DNA of 64,000 nucleotides from Acidobacteriota bacterium. GTDB lineage: Bacteria > Acidobacteriota > Holophagae > Holophagales > Holophagaceae. The translations under genes and the position numbers were made by a program. The stretch spans positions 248,001-312,000 of the forward strand of contig JACPUT010000008.1 in assembly GCA_016192145.1 (NCBI GenBank), in the 5' to 3' direction. Positions 53,799-63,341 of the stretch are shown one piece after another (position 1 is the stretch's first letter; each line of letters starts with the position of its first letter). Under the pieces are notes generated by a model. That model was not told the DNA's origin. It worked only from the letters and a program-made list of their open reading frames with translations, and searched no databases.

Positions 53799-56072
53799 AT
53801 GATTCCCACCCGCATCGAACTGAACCGGCCCCTGCCGCCCCTCACCTACCTGGCGCCCCCGGGGCTTCCGGCCGGTGTGCGGGTGCAGGTGAAGGTGCGA
53901 GCGGGGGCGGCGATGGGCTTGGTGCTGGGGCCGGATCCGGATCCCCCGAAGGTGAAGCTGCGCCCCATCGAAGGTGTGGTGGACCCCTTTCCCCTGCTGC
54001 CGCCCAAGGTCCGTGAACTCATCGCCTTCGCGGCGGGTTACTACGCCTGCGGCGAGGCGGCGCTGCTGCCCCTGGCGTTACCTCAAGGGCTACGGGCCCG
54101 CTGGGAATCGCCTTTGGCGGATGGCCGCACCCTGGCCCACCTGCGGGAGGCGGGGGCCTGGGAGGAACTTTCGGCCCTGGGCGAGGCCTGGCATGCGGGG
54201 GCCCTCAAACTGCCGACCTTCCTCCACCGGCCCGAGCGCCGGGGGGCGGGGCTCATGGAGGTGCGCCTCACGGATCGCCCCCATCCGCCCAAGGTGACGG
54301 CCTCGCAGGCCAAGATCCTCCTCGCCCTGGAGGATGCGGGTGGGGCCCTGCTGGAGGAGGAACTCCTGGATGTGGCGGGTGTGGGTATCGGCGTGCTCGC
54401 CACGCTGGAGAAGCACGGTCTCATCGAGAAGCTCAAGCGGGTGGATCTCCTCTCCCAGCGGCGGGAGGCGGGGGTGGATCGCATCGTGCAGCTCAACGAG
54501 GAGCAGCAGGGTGCCTTGGAGGGCATCGAAGTGGGGCGCTTCGGCACGCACCTGCTCTACGGGGTGACGGGCAGCGGCAAGACGGAGGTGTACCTCGCCC
54601 TGGTTGAGCGCGTGCTGGCCCAGGGCAAGCGCGTTCTGTGGATGGTGCCGGAGATCGGCCTTACCCCGAGGTTGCTGTCGCGGCTGGAGGCCCGCTTCCC
54701 GGGCCTCGTGGCCGTGGGGCACGCGGGTCTCAATACCGGGGAGCGGGTGGCGGACGTGGTGCGGCTGCTCAACGACGAACCCTCCATCTTCGTGGGCGTT
54801 CGCAACGCCGTGCTCGCGCCCCTTCGCGACGTGGGCCTGATCATCGTGGATGAGGAGCACGAGGGCTCCTACAAAAGCGAGGAGCATCCCCGCATCCACG
54901 CCCGGGATCTCGCCATCAAGCGGGCCCAACTGGAGGATTGCCCCGTGGTGCTCGGCAGCGCCACGCCTTCCCTGGAGAGCTGGCAGGCGGCCCAGGCGGG
55001 GCGCTACAAGTTGCTGAAGCTGACGCAGCGGCCGGGCACCACGGTGATGCCCACCGTGGAGGTGGTGGATCTGCGGGAGGTCTACAAGGCCACGCGGCGC
55101 AAGGTCCTCTTCTCCCCAAGACTGCTGGAGGCCCTGGCGGACACCCTGAAGCGCGGCGAGCAGGCCATGATCCTGCTCAACCGGCGGGGCTTCGAGAATT
55201 TCTGGATGTGCCGGGCCTGCGGCAAACCCCTGGAGTGCCCCCACTGCGCGCTCAGCCTTACCTACCACAAGGGTCACTGGCGCCTGCGCTGCCACCTTTG
55301 CGGCTTCGAGGCCGTGCCGCCCGAGGCCTGCCCGGCATGCGGGGCCGAGCATCTGCGCGGCGTGGGCGAGGGCACCGAGCAAGTGGAGGAGCAGCTCACG
55401 GCCCTCTTCCCCACGGCCCGCATCCTGCGCCTGGACCGGGATACCACCAGCCGGCGGGGAAGCCTGGAAGCGGGGCTTCTGGCGGCGGAATCCGGCGAGG
55501 TGGATTTCCTGGTGGGTACCCAGATGCTGGCCAAGGGCCACACCTTCCCGCGCCTCACCCTCGTGGGCATCCTCAACGCGGATCAGGGCCTCAAGGTGGC
55601 CGACTTCCGGGCCGCGGAGCGGACCTTCCAACTGCTCACCCAGGTGGCGGGCCGCGCCGGCCGGGCCGAGCTACCGGGCAAGGTCGTACTGCAGACTTAC
55701 AGCCCCGACCACCCGGCGGTGCAGTGCGCGGTGGCCCAGGACTTCGAAGCCTTCGCCGCCACGGAGCTTCCCTTCCGCCAAAGCCTGGGCTACCCGCCCT
55801 TCGTGTCGCTCACCCTCTACCGGGCGGAGTCCGATACCCCCGAGGCGGCCAAGCAGGCGCTCGATGCCTTGAAGCAGCGCCTGGAGGGCACTCCCGGGCT
55901 GCGCCTCCTGGGCCCCATCGAGGCGCCCGTGGCCCGGGCCAAGGACCGGTGGCGCATGCAACTCCTCGCCAAGGCCGCCGAGAGGGGCACCCTGGGCCTG
56001 GCCTTGAGAAAGGCCCCTCTCAAGCGGGGTGGGGATTTGAGTCTGGATCGGGATCCCCTGCAGTTTGGGTAG
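53799..56072 (+). CDS. priA: Primosomal protein N' (replication restart helicase PriA)
   Basis: A 757-residue 3'-to-5' helicase that reloads the replisome at collapsed forks. After the N-terminal DNA-binding domain comes YGVTGSGKTEVYLALVE (Walker A), IIVDEEHEGSYK (DEEH box) and a zinc-binding stretch with four CxxC pairs (CRACGKPLECPHC, CHLCGFE and CPACGAEHLRGVGEGTEQ). The C-terminal helicase lobe contains LVGTQMLAKGHTFPRL and QVAGRAGRAELPG. The ATG at 53799 fits the conserved N-terminus; the longer open frame overlaps tsaD. No clear ribosome site is seen. Confidence 0.97.
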   Translation: MIPTRIELNRPLPPLTYLAPPGLPAGVRVQVKVRAGAAMGLVLGPDPDPPKVKLRPIEGVVDPFPLLPPKVRELIAFAAGYYACGEAALLPLALPQGLRARWESPLADGRTLAHLREAGAWEELSALGEAWHAGALKLPTFLHRPERRGAGLMEVRLTDRPHPPKVTASQAKILLALEDAGGALLEEELLDVAGVGIGVLATLEKHGLIEKLKRVDLLSQRREAGVDRIVQLNEEQQGALEGIEVGRFGTHLLYGVTGSGKTEVYLALVERVLAQGKRVLWMVPEIGLTPRLLSRLEARFPGLVAVGHAGLNTGERVADVVRLLNDEPSIFVGVRNAVLAPLRDVGLIIVDEEHEGSYKSEEHPRIHARDLAIKRAQLEDCPVVLGSATPSLESWQAAQAGRYKLLKLTQRPGTTVMPTVEVVDLREVYKATRRKVLFSPRLLEALADTLKRGEQAMILLNRRGFENFWMCRACGKPLECPHCALSLTYHKGHWRLRCHLCGFEAVPPEACPACGAEHLRGVGEGTEQVEEQLTALFPTARILRLDRDTTSRRGSLEAGLLAAESGEVDFLVGTQMLAKGHTFPRLTLVGILNADQGLKVADFRAAERTFQLLTQVAGRAGRAELPGKVVLQTYSPDHPAVQCAVAQDFEAFAATELPFRQSLGYPPFVSLTLYRAESDTPEAAKQALDALKQRLEGTPGLRLLGPIEAPVARAKDRWRMQLLAKAAERGTLGLALRKAPLKRGGDLSLDRDPLQFG

Positions 56073-56213
56073 TGTAAAAAAAGGTTACACTTGAATACAG
56101 ATCCTTTTCATCTTGCCTCGAATGTAATTCTAAGTATCTTTCAAAACAAGATTTTAAATTATCGTGCTCGGCCTCAATCCTGCTCGCAACCTTATCCACT
56201 GACCGAGGTTTCC
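56073..56213 (+). promoter_or_regulatory. AT-rich leader of the minor-pilin operon
   Basis: These 141 bases are strikingly AT-rich between GC-rich genes. They begin with a perfect seven-base inverted repeat, AGTGTAA-TTACACT, separated by AAAAAGG (about 56073-56093), just past the priA stop. The stretch TTCAAAACAAGATTTTAAATTATCG follows. I cannot assign -35/-10 or sigma-54 boxes with confidence. The place and composition fit a promoter region with a possible operator or an attenuating hairpin. Confidence 0.5.
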
Positions 56214-56861
56214 ATGCGTGTCCACCGATCCAGAAGCGGCTATTCGCTCATCGAGCTTCTAATCGTGCTCGTCATCGTGGGCGTCCTGGCCCTTTTCGCG
56301 GGCTCCTATTTCTTCCAGCCCCGGCAGGGCCCCGCCGTGCAGAACCTCCTGAATGAAATCGAAGGGATCATCGCTGAATCCCACAAGGTCGCCGGCTCGA
56401 CCTTGGGCAATGTCCGGCTCGAGGGGACGGGAAGCTGGGGAGATAAGTCCCTCGAACTGAAATTCAAACGGGTGTCAGGCCTCGGTGGGGATCTGGGGAA
56501 GCTCCGTGCTGACACGTTCCGTGATTGGTCCAGTGCCGGCATTGACGCCTCGGATACCGGCATCGCGACGGCCGTGGGCTCCGAAACCCTGGCTTCGGCC
56601 CTTTCAGCCACGGCCCCCGACCTCCTGAATGACCTGACGCAGGCCATGACGGTGAACCTGTTCGCCGGAGGTGGGAAACAAATCGAGCTGAACGCCTTCA
56701 ACAAACAGTTCATGACGGGATTCAGCATTCCCGTGGTGGGGCTCAAGGATGGGAAGGCCTACGCCGGTGCCCCCGCAGGCGTCATCGTGGTAAGCGGTAA
56801 TCGAATCTATAAGTTCTACAAGTCCGGATCTGGATCCGCGAAGCCCTGGAGGCGCCTGTGA
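56214..56861 (+). CDS. Type IV minor pilin / prepilin (FimU/GspH-like)
   Basis: A 215-residue prepilin. The short basic leader ends at Gly and is followed by YSLIELLIVLVIVGVLALFA, the prepilin-peptidase site G^Y with Glu5 and the hydrophobic helix. The soluble domain holds no recognisable motif beyond a GspH/FimT-like length. It is the first gene of an operon that continues with PilV, PilW, PilX and PilY1 types, so it takes the FimU/FimT place. Its stop overlaps the next start as GTGA. Confidence 0.85.
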   Translation: MRVHRSRSGYSLIELLIVLVIVGVLALFAGSYFFQPRQGPAVQNLLNEIEGIIAESHKVAGSTLGNVRLEGTGSWGDKSLELKFKRVSGLGGDLGKLRADTFRDWSSAGIDASDTGIATAVGSETLASALSATAPDLLNDLTQAMTVNLFAGGGKQIELNAFNKQFMTGFSIPVVGLKDGKAYAGAPAGVIVVSGNRIYKFYKSGSGSAKPWRRL

Positions 56862-57382
56862 GCCGCTCGAACCCTCGGAATCCTTCAGGAGGCCAGGCCG
56901 GTTTCAGCATGGTGGAACTCCTGCTGGCCGCCTTCATCATGGGCATCGGCCTCCTCGGGCTGTCCGCCCTCCAGATGCTCTCAATCCGCACCGCGGGCGT
57001 CGGTGCCCGCATGGGTGATGCCGTGCGGTTGGGGGAGATGGTCATGGAGGCAGCCTCCGCCGAAGCCACGCAATCGATTCTCGGCGAGCGGTATCAGAAC
57101 GCGGCAACCGCCCCCAAGACATGGTTGGGCAGTGGCGCCACGCCCCATTATTACAAGTACCGGGCCGCTGATGATGCCGGAGGAGCCAAGGGCTCGATCA
57201 TGGATGCCACCGATGCGACAGATGGCGTGTTCACGGTGACCGTCACGCAGACGAATCAAGCGAACACGGGCCGGGGTCAGATCACCCGGCTCGATGTCCA
57301 GGTGGTCTTCACGGAGACCCTTGCCGGGGGAACCGCTGTGAATCGGACCGTCCAGCTGTTCAGGGAGGTGGCCCATGCCTAA
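56858..57382 (+). CDS. pilV: Type IV pilus minor pilin PilV-like
   Basis: A 174-residue prepilin that starts at GTG 56858 and overlaps the upstream stop by four bases. The leader cleavage site is GGQAG^FSMVELLLAAFIMGIGL. As is typical for PilV, the helix is followed by LGLSALQ. The remaining part is a small beta domain. Minor pilins of this type prime pilus assembly at the inner membrane together with PilY1. Confidence 0.88.
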   Translation: MSRSNPRNPSGGQAGFSMVELLLAAFIMGIGLLGLSALQMLSIRTAGVGARMGDAVRLGEMVMEAASAEATQSILGERYQNAATAPKTWLGSGATPHYYKYRAADDAGGAKGSIMDATDATDGVFTVTVTQTNQANTGRGQITRLDVQVVFTETLAGGTAVNRTVQLFREVAHA

Positions 57383-58523
57383 GCGCGCTCCTCAGCAGGG
57401 GTTCTCTCTTGTAGAACTGATGGTGGCGGTGCTGTTCACCGGCATCTTGATGGCCGGGATGGCCCAGGTTTACAAATCAAGCCTCTCCAGCTTCCAGACC
57501 ACGGCCGAGAAGATCGGATCCAATCGCCGTGGCCGCGTGGCCATTGACATGCTCGTGGATGATCTCAACTCCGCCGGAATGTACCTTTGGGATCTGAATC
57601 GCTATCCCGCGGCCATCACGCCCGCGAACCCCGGGTTCTGGATCAATCCCGATGTTCCGGTCGCCCTCACGGATGGTACGGTCACCGGCGACCAGCTGCT
57701 TTTCTACTATGACGAGCCCCTGCCCTTCGAGGGAAAACTCAGCCAACCGGCCGCCAGTGCCAAGATCGCTGGCGTCGCCGAACTGGAGGCGGCCGGGACG
57801 GCCATCACCTCCGGCGCGGTCTCCTTCACGATTGATACGGGCAATGACTCCTTCGCCTCAATGGTCAAGTCCGGGCAACGGCTGATCATCAAGGATGGTT
57901 GGCCGGGATTCGAAATCAAGACGGCCACGGTATCCGGCCAGCTGGTCACGATCGAACCCGCGGAAAACTATCAGGACTCCACAGGCACCCCCACGGGTGG
58001 GAACTGGATCAGCAAGGACCGCCACCGGAATGATTCGCCCGTCACGTTCATGAAGACCGCGCAGATGGTTCGTTATGGAATCCAGAGCCGGCAGCTGGAT
58101 CCGGCAGAGCCCGGGCGCTCCGTCCCTTGCCTGGTCCGCGAGCAGGGCGCCTACCAGCCTGGCGGCTTCTCGTCGCCCACCGAAACCCAGGTACTTGCCG
58201 AAGATGTCAGCGGGATCCAGGTGTTCCTGAGTGTGGATGGCGGCGCCACGTGGCTTCGCTCGGCTGCTGGGGGCGGCTGGGATGGGTACAAGACTCTAGT
58301 GGCCGCTGCTCTTGGTGCCGGGAAGCACGGGCGAACGGGGTTCACGACCCTCGACGATCCGAACTGGTACCGGGATATCCCTGTGCTCGTGAGGGTGGAT
58401 GTGAAGACCCGAACAACCACCAAGCGGAGTGAATATGCATCCACGCCGACGGCGCTGGCCTACCGCGAACAAACCCAAAGCCTGGTGATCCGTCCCCGAC
58501 ACTTCGGTCTCTCCTTCCGCTGA
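57375..58523 (+). CDS. pilW: Type IV pilus minor pilin PilW-like
   Basis: A 382-residue prepilin with cleavage site QQG^FSLVELMVAVLFTGILM and the PilW-like pattern RRGRVAIDMLVDDLNSAGMY. A large C-terminal domain follows. It overlaps pilV by eight bases, and GGGAGG lies eight bases before the ATG. In Pseudomonas, PilW forms part of the priming subcomplex. Confidence 0.88.
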   Translation: MPKRAPQQGFSLVELMVAVLFTGILMAGMAQVYKSSLSSFQTTAEKIGSNRRGRVAIDMLVDDLNSAGMYLWDLNRYPAAITPANPGFWINPDVPVALTDGTVTGDQLLFYYDEPLPFEGKLSQPAASAKIAGVAELEAAGTAITSGAVSFTIDTGNDSFASMVKSGQRLIIKDGWPGFEIKTATVSGQLVTIEPAENYQDSTGTPTGGNWISKDRHRNDSPVTFMKTAQMVRYGIQSRQLDPAEPGRSVPCLVREQGAYQPGGFSSPTETQVLAEDVSGIQVFLSVDGGATWLRSAAGGGWDGYKTLVAAALGAGKHGRTGFTTLDDPNWYRDIPVLVRVDVKTRTTTKRSEYASTPTALAYREQTQSLVIRPRHFGLSFR

Positions 58524-58530
58524 GGAACCC

Positions 58531-59088
58531 ATGAACGCCATGAACCCTCGACTCAGCTCCAAACGCCATCCTCGGAATTCCCAGGCCGGTGGCGTGGTCA
58601 TCCTCGTAGTGCTTTCCCTGCTTGTCCTCATGACTGTGGCGGCCATGGGCATGTCCCGGAACAGCCTCCGCGAAGTGATGATCGTAGGGTCCGCCCGCCA
58701 AGCTTCCGCCGTGCGCCAACTGGCGGATTCCGGGCTGGAATTCAGTTTGCTCTGGTCCGATCCCCAAAATGTCGCCACCGGGCTCGGTGCCATTAAATAC
58801 CAGGAGAAGATGCGCGACCTCCTTGTAACGCCTGATAAGCAAGGCAGTTATGAGGAACTACCAAAGGGGCTTTCCGATATGAGCCTGCAATCAGCGGAGC
58901 CCAGCCAGGCTTTCGAACTCCGTCTCTTGCGGTTGGGCAAGCTCCCAGTGCTGAAGACAAGTGTCCCCGACGAGCGGCTCTACAACGACATCTGGGTGAC
59001 CCAATCCATGGGCGTGATGAAAGTCGGAACCCTCGAATTCCAGCACCGCAAAGAAGCCTGGCTCACGACGCCCGCCCAGTCCAACTGA
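58531..59088 (+). CDS. pilX: Type IV pilus assembly protein PilX-like
   Basis: A 185-residue protein with an N-terminal hydrophobic segment QAGGVVILVVLSLLVLMTVAAMG. It lacks the Glu5 of the other minor pilins, as PilX often does, and continues SRNSLREVMIVGSARQ. AGGA precedes the ATG seven bases after pilW. It would link the minor-pilin complex to PilY1. Confidence 0.82.
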   Translation: MNAMNPRLSSKRHPRNSQAGGVVILVVLSLLVLMTVAAMGMSRNSLREVMIVGSARQASAVRQLADSGLEFSLLWSDPQNVATGLGAIKYQEKMRDLLVTPDKQGSYEELPKGLSDMSLQSAEPSQAFELRLLRLGKLPVLKTSVPDERLYNDIWVTQSMGVMKVGTLEFQHRKEAWLTTPAQSN

Positions 59089-59117
59089 TTCTGCCCTTGA
59101 ACCATTGAGGTGTACCC

Positions 59118-62100
59118 ATGTCCGCACATCGTCTCTCCGGGTTGCTGAAATTCGCGGTTGGCCTGATGCTCGCCTCATTGAGCCTCCATGCCCAGTTGGA
59201 CCCCAAGATCCAGGGCATACCCGGCAAGAGCACGGACTTCCTGGATCTGTTCCAGACGGGATCCCGGGCTTCCGTGAAGCCGGAAGTGGTGACGACTTTC
59301 GACTTCTCGGGATCCATGCATCAGATCATGTACCATCCCGCCTTCCCGAATAAGGCGAGTGAGGAAGGAAGCTCTGACCCGAACATCCGGATCCGGGTCC
59401 AAGCCGACGGCAGTGCCTTCCGTTCATTTGATTGGAACACGAGCACTTCCCGAACGATTGGTGGAGTTACCTATTCCTTCGTGGGGAATGGGCTGGTGAA
59501 GCCGAATGGGACCTTGGTCACCTCCGCAGACGCCCAAGCATTGACCTCCCAATCCAATACGAATTACCCCGGTGCCTCAAGTGGGAAGCTGGATGCCCGG
59601 AATTGGATCCGATGCGCGTCCCATGTCCGGGTCACGGCAACCTGGAGTGGGAATTCCAGGACGGTGGACCTGCCCCTCCCATGGACCATCCTGGACAAGG
59701 GGACAAGCGGAACTCCCCTTCGGGCCGCCTACACCACCGACCCGAAGACAGGCACCGATATTGAGCTTGATACCAATTACCTTGGGGCGGAGACGGCCTA
59801 CACGAACCTCCGTGTGAATTCCTCCTCCATTGCCACGGCACATCTCCGGAATGGGGACTACAACCACCTATACCGGGATACCTATATCGCGTGGATTTTC
59901 TCCGCGAAGGACAGCAGCAACAATTACTACATCAAGGACACCACCGCGGCCCCCATCCCCTTCGACAATGGGCTGCCGAACAGGACCCGAATCCAGGCCG
60001 TGAAGGAAGCGGCCATCAAGACCTGGCTCAAATACCAAGATCGCGTGCTTTGGGCGATGAGAGGACTGGAAGATACGACTTATCCGGCCAAGAGCACAAA
60101 CCCGGTATCCCCCATCCCCACGGTCACCAACAACTCCACCACGGGTGGCAACCGGGAGTGGATCCTCTTGAACGATGATCCCCTCGGTGGGGCGCGTTAC
60201 ATCGCCAAATTGGTGGCCTCCACCAGCACGCCTTTGACGCATGCCCTTGCGGACACTTATTTTCAGCTTCAGAACGATAACCCCTTCGCGAAGGTCCACA
60301 AGAAGATCAGTGATACGGATGACCAGCGGCCGGTGGATTGCCTCAAGCACTTCGTGATCCTATTCACGGACGGTAACCCCAATATCGGCTCGGATCTGAA
60401 CGCTGGAAATGAGGATTGGCAGCCCTATTCAAGCGGCCCGACCGCAGGCAACGCCGCCGTCGCGGGCAGCATTGGTTCGCTCGAACGATTTGGCACCCTA
60501 TGGAATGTCCCAACTTTGGCGGGTGTGGCCGCGCATGGCGGTAATAAGGAGATTGGCTGGATCCGCGATCCGTCCACTCAGAGCGGCACGACGATCACGG
60601 GCCTCGCCCCATTCTGGATCCCATCCCGCGTGGACAACACCGGCGTGCGCACCACCTTCTCCACCCCTCACGCCATCCAGACCATGACGGTCGGTGTGAG
60701 CCTTGGCGAGAATTTCCAGGCGGATGGGATCACCCCCATCCCCATCGCCGCCGACAAAACGAGCCCCAAGTATCGCCTGCTTGCGGCGGCCACCTATGGT
60801 GATCCTTCCAAGAGCAAGACTGGATATGACATCAGCACGGCTAAGGAATTTGCAGTTGATGGGATCGGGGAGCCGTTGACCGATAGCGTCTACTATTTTG
60901 ACGGCCGAGATCCCGACACCCTGGTGGACAACCTGGACAAGGCTTTCAAGCTCATCAACAACATCAATGCGCAAGGCATCACCTCCACGCCCGTCGTCCC
61001 CTTCTCCGGCCTCGCTCTTTCTAGGCAGATCTATCTGGGAAACTTCGAGGCGCCCGATAAATCGGACCCTAACACGCTCTGGAGCGGTGACCTCCTGATG
61101 TTCCCGACCCGAGTCACCAGTGGAAAGACGGAGATCCTTACCAACACCGGCGGGGTCGTGGCGGCCCTTTCCCCGGCTACGGCATCTGCTCAGGCCCAGT
61201 GGAGCGCGAAGCAGATTCTCAACTCCACCCCGTGGAGTTCCCGGATCGTCTACACCCGACCCTCGGCAACGGCCGGCAACCCGAATCCCGCCCTCGTGGA
61301 ATTCACCTCGGACGCTGGTGCCCTGAAGTTTGATGGGTTCAAGGGGGAACTACCTGCGGGCACGGATGCCCAGCGCCAGGCCCTGGTGAACTGGATGAGA
61401 GGCGGGGACAACAAGGCGGATGCCGCGGTCCCTCTTCCCTATGGCAATCGTTCCAACCTCATGGGCGACATCATCAATAGCGCCCCCACTGTGATCGAGT
61501 ATGCTTCGTCCGCAGGCTTCCCTTCGGCGGTTGGCGCGCCAGGGGATGCGGTTTTCCACTACCGCCTCGTCATCGTGGGCACCAACAGCGGGTTCCTCCA
61601 TGCCTTCGCGGAGACGAGCTGGGATGAAGAAATCACGGTGGGCCCTGAGAAGTTCAAGATCACGAAGGGCGTCGCCAAGGAGATGTGGTCCTTCATTCCG
61701 ACGGACTTCTTGAAGTACCTCTCCTACCTCACGGTGAAAACCAACCCCCACCGCTTCCTCGTGGATGGGGCTCCGGTGGTCTACCATCGGGACCTTCCCA
61801 CTACCAGTTCCTCCGTTGCCGGCAACGGGAAGGTGGATAACGGCGAAAAGGCCTTCCTGGTATTCGGCTTGAGGAAAGGCGGGCGGAGCTATTACGCCCT
61901 CGATATCAGTAATCCGAGTGCACCCACCGCCGCCTGGGCGCTTCGCGCGGATGAAGCGACGACCATTCCCTCGACCCGAGTGCTGGCGCCCACGACGGCC
62001 TTGGCAGATGCCCAGAAGATCGTGGGGGATATGGGGTATTCCACGTCCCAGCCCGCCATTGGCCGCGTGCTATTCACCTCGAATGGCGCCCGGAAGGTGC

Positions 62101-63263
62101 GTCCGGCCGTGTTCCTCGGGGGCGGGTTGAGTGATCCCGAAGTGGAGACGCTCAACTTCAGCGGCCGCAAAATGGGGCGAAGCGCCATTGCGCTTGACGT
62201 GACCAGTGGCGAAATCCTCCAGGTTTGGGATCTCTCCGCCAAAGCGGGTGTCGGTTCGATCTCCGCCGGGGTGGTTCCCTTCGAGTTCTTCCCGAGCTCC
62301 GGGTTCGTTCAGCGTGGCTATTTCACGGATAACGCCGGCGGCGTTTGGGCCCTTGGATCCGACAAGCATAGCTCCGGCGACTATTCCAAATTCCGGCTCG
62401 ATTCGAGCGACCTGGACAATTGGACGGTGGATGGAACCCGGACCGGGGCTCCCTCCATCCGGAAGGTGTACCAAGCCACCAACGACAAGCACAGCACCTT
62501 GCCCGCCCCCTTCAACATCGGTCAGTTGCCCGTCTTCCGGGATACCGACCCCAAGGTGGCCCCTGCGACAGTGGGCCTCGCCTTCACCAGCGGGGATCGA
62601 AACAACCCCTTGGATCTCTATCTCAAGGACCCCAAGCCGACCCGCCACCGGATCAATATCGTGTTTGATCGCCAGGACAGTCAGGGACTCGGGATCGATG
62701 TTACGGGCATGACCGACGGAAACCTCGAGGACATGAGTGCGTCCACGGACCCGACTGCCGATGTGATCAATCCTTCGAAGCCTGGCTACTACCTTAGGAA
62801 CAAGTACGGGTATTACATTAATTTCCCCAGCCCAATCACAGTCGGGACCAGCACCTTCTATTCCAAGGGCATCAACGAGCCCACAGTCCTGGCCGGTGTG
62901 CTTTTCTACAGCTACTTCAAACCCACCTCGGGCGATGCCTGCAGCCCTGGCACAGGTCTCACCCGCAGCTGGCGAGTCTGTGATGTCATTAACCCCGTCG
63001 TGAATACGGGTGAGGCCGCCCTCAGCTCCAAGTCCTGCACCGCAGGGTTCGTCATGGAGTGGGCGGGCGTCGCCTCCAACTTCGGGGCCCGCGGAACCGT
63101 CGCCGTCAATCAGGCTGGTGGCGTGCTGGCTGCCGGCGGGGGAGGCGATAGTGGCACGGGTGCCTCGGATATGGGCAAGGTCGCCATTGGTACGGCCACG
63201 GGAAGTTACTCCGAATCATTCCCCAAGCCCCGGGTTTGGCGCAGCGTCCACAGCAACCAATAG
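59118..63263 (+). CDS. pilY1: PilY1-type pilus adhesin / assembly factor
   Basis: A 1381-residue exported protein. It has a signal peptide (cleavage near LHAQ). An N-terminal von Willebrand A-like region follows, with the MIDAS motif DFSGSMHQ near residue 62 and further conserved acidic loops (HFVILFTDGNPNIGSD). From about residue 750 comes a C-terminal beta-propeller typical of PilC/PilY1 (VGTNSGFLHAFAE, YYALDISNPSAPTAAW, AIALDVTSGEILQVWDL). Family members act at the pilus tip in adhesion, calcium-controlled retraction and surface sensing. TTGAGGTG precedes the ATG. It is the last gene of the operon, which ends in a strong terminator. Confidence 0.92.
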   Translation: MSAHRLSGLLKFAVGLMLASLSLHAQLDPKIQGIPGKSTDFLDLFQTGSRASVKPEVVTTFDFSGSMHQIMYHPAFPNKASEEGSSDPNIRIRVQADGSAFRSFDWNTSTSRTIGGVTYSFVGNGLVKPNGTLVTSADAQALTSQSNTNYPGASSGKLDARNWIRCASHVRVTATWSGNSRTVDLPLPWTILDKGTSGTPLRAAYTTDPKTGTDIELDTNYLGAETAYTNLRVNSSSIATAHLRNGDYNHLYRDTYIAWIFSAKDSSNNYYIKDTTAAPIPFDNGLPNRTRIQAVKEAAIKTWLKYQDRVLWAMRGLEDTTYPAKSTNPVSPIPTVTNNSTTGGNREWILLNDDPLGGARYIAKLVASTSTPLTHALADTYFQLQNDNPFAKVHKKISDTDDQRPVDCLKHFVILFTDGNPNIGSDLNAGNEDWQPYSSGPTAGNAAVAGSIGSLERFGTLWNVPTLAGVAAHGGNKEIGWIRDPSTQSGTTITGLAPFWIPSRVDNTGVRTTFSTPHAIQTMTVGVSLGENFQADGITPIPIAADKTSPKYRLLAAATYGDPSKSKTGYDISTAKEFAVDGIGEPLTDSVYYFDGRDPDTLVDNLDKAFKLINNINAQGITSTPVVPFSGLALSRQIYLGNFEAPDKSDPNTLWSGDLLMFPTRVTSGKTEILTNTGGVVAALSPATASAQAQWSAKQILNSTPWSSRIVYTRPSATAGNPNPALVEFTSDAGALKFDGFKGELPAGTDAQRQALVNWMRGGDNKADAAVPLPYGNRSNLMGDIINSAPTVIEYASSAGFPSAVGAPGDAVFHYRLVIVGTNSGFLHAFAETSWDEEITVGPEKFKITKGVAKEMWSFIPTDFLKYLSYLTVKTNPHRFLVDGAPVVYHRDLPTTSSSVAGNGKVDNGEKAFLVFGLRKGGRSYYALDISNPSAPTAAWALRADEATTIPSTRVLAPTTALADAQKIVGDMGYSTSQPAIGRVLFTSNGARKVRPAVFLGGGLSDPEVETLNFSGRKMGRSAIALDVTSGEILQVWDLSAKAGVGSISAGVVPFEFFPSSGFVQRGYFTDNAGGVWALGSDKHSSGDYSKFRLDSSDLDNWTVDGTRTGAPSIRKVYQATNDKHSTLPAPFNIGQLPVFRDTDPKVAPATVGLAFTSGDRNNPLDLYLKDPKPTRHRINIVFDRQDSQGLGIDVTGMTDGNLEDMSASTDPTADVINPSKPGYYLRNKYGYYINFPSPITVGTSTFYSKGINEPTVLAGVLFYSYFKPTSGDACSPGTGLTRSWRVCDVINPVVNTGEAALSSKSCTAGFVMEWAGVASNFGARGTVAVNQAGGVLAAGGGGDSGTGASDMGKVAIGTATGSYSESFPKPRVWRSVHSNQ

Positions 63264-63282
63264 GCACCCCCTACCACCACCC

Positions 63283-63309
63283 AAGGGGCCCCATCCGGGG
63301 CCCCTTTTT
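63283..63309 (+). terminator. Intrinsic terminator of the pilin operon
   Basis: AAGGGGCCCC (63283-63292) pairs with GGGGCCCCTT (63297-63306) around ATCC, followed by TTTC. It lies 20 bases after the pilY1 stop and 33 bases before the rsmA start. It is a textbook Rho-independent structure. Confidence 0.93.
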
Positions 63310-63341
63310 CGTTCCGGGGCCGGAGGGTGCGATAGTGGGAT

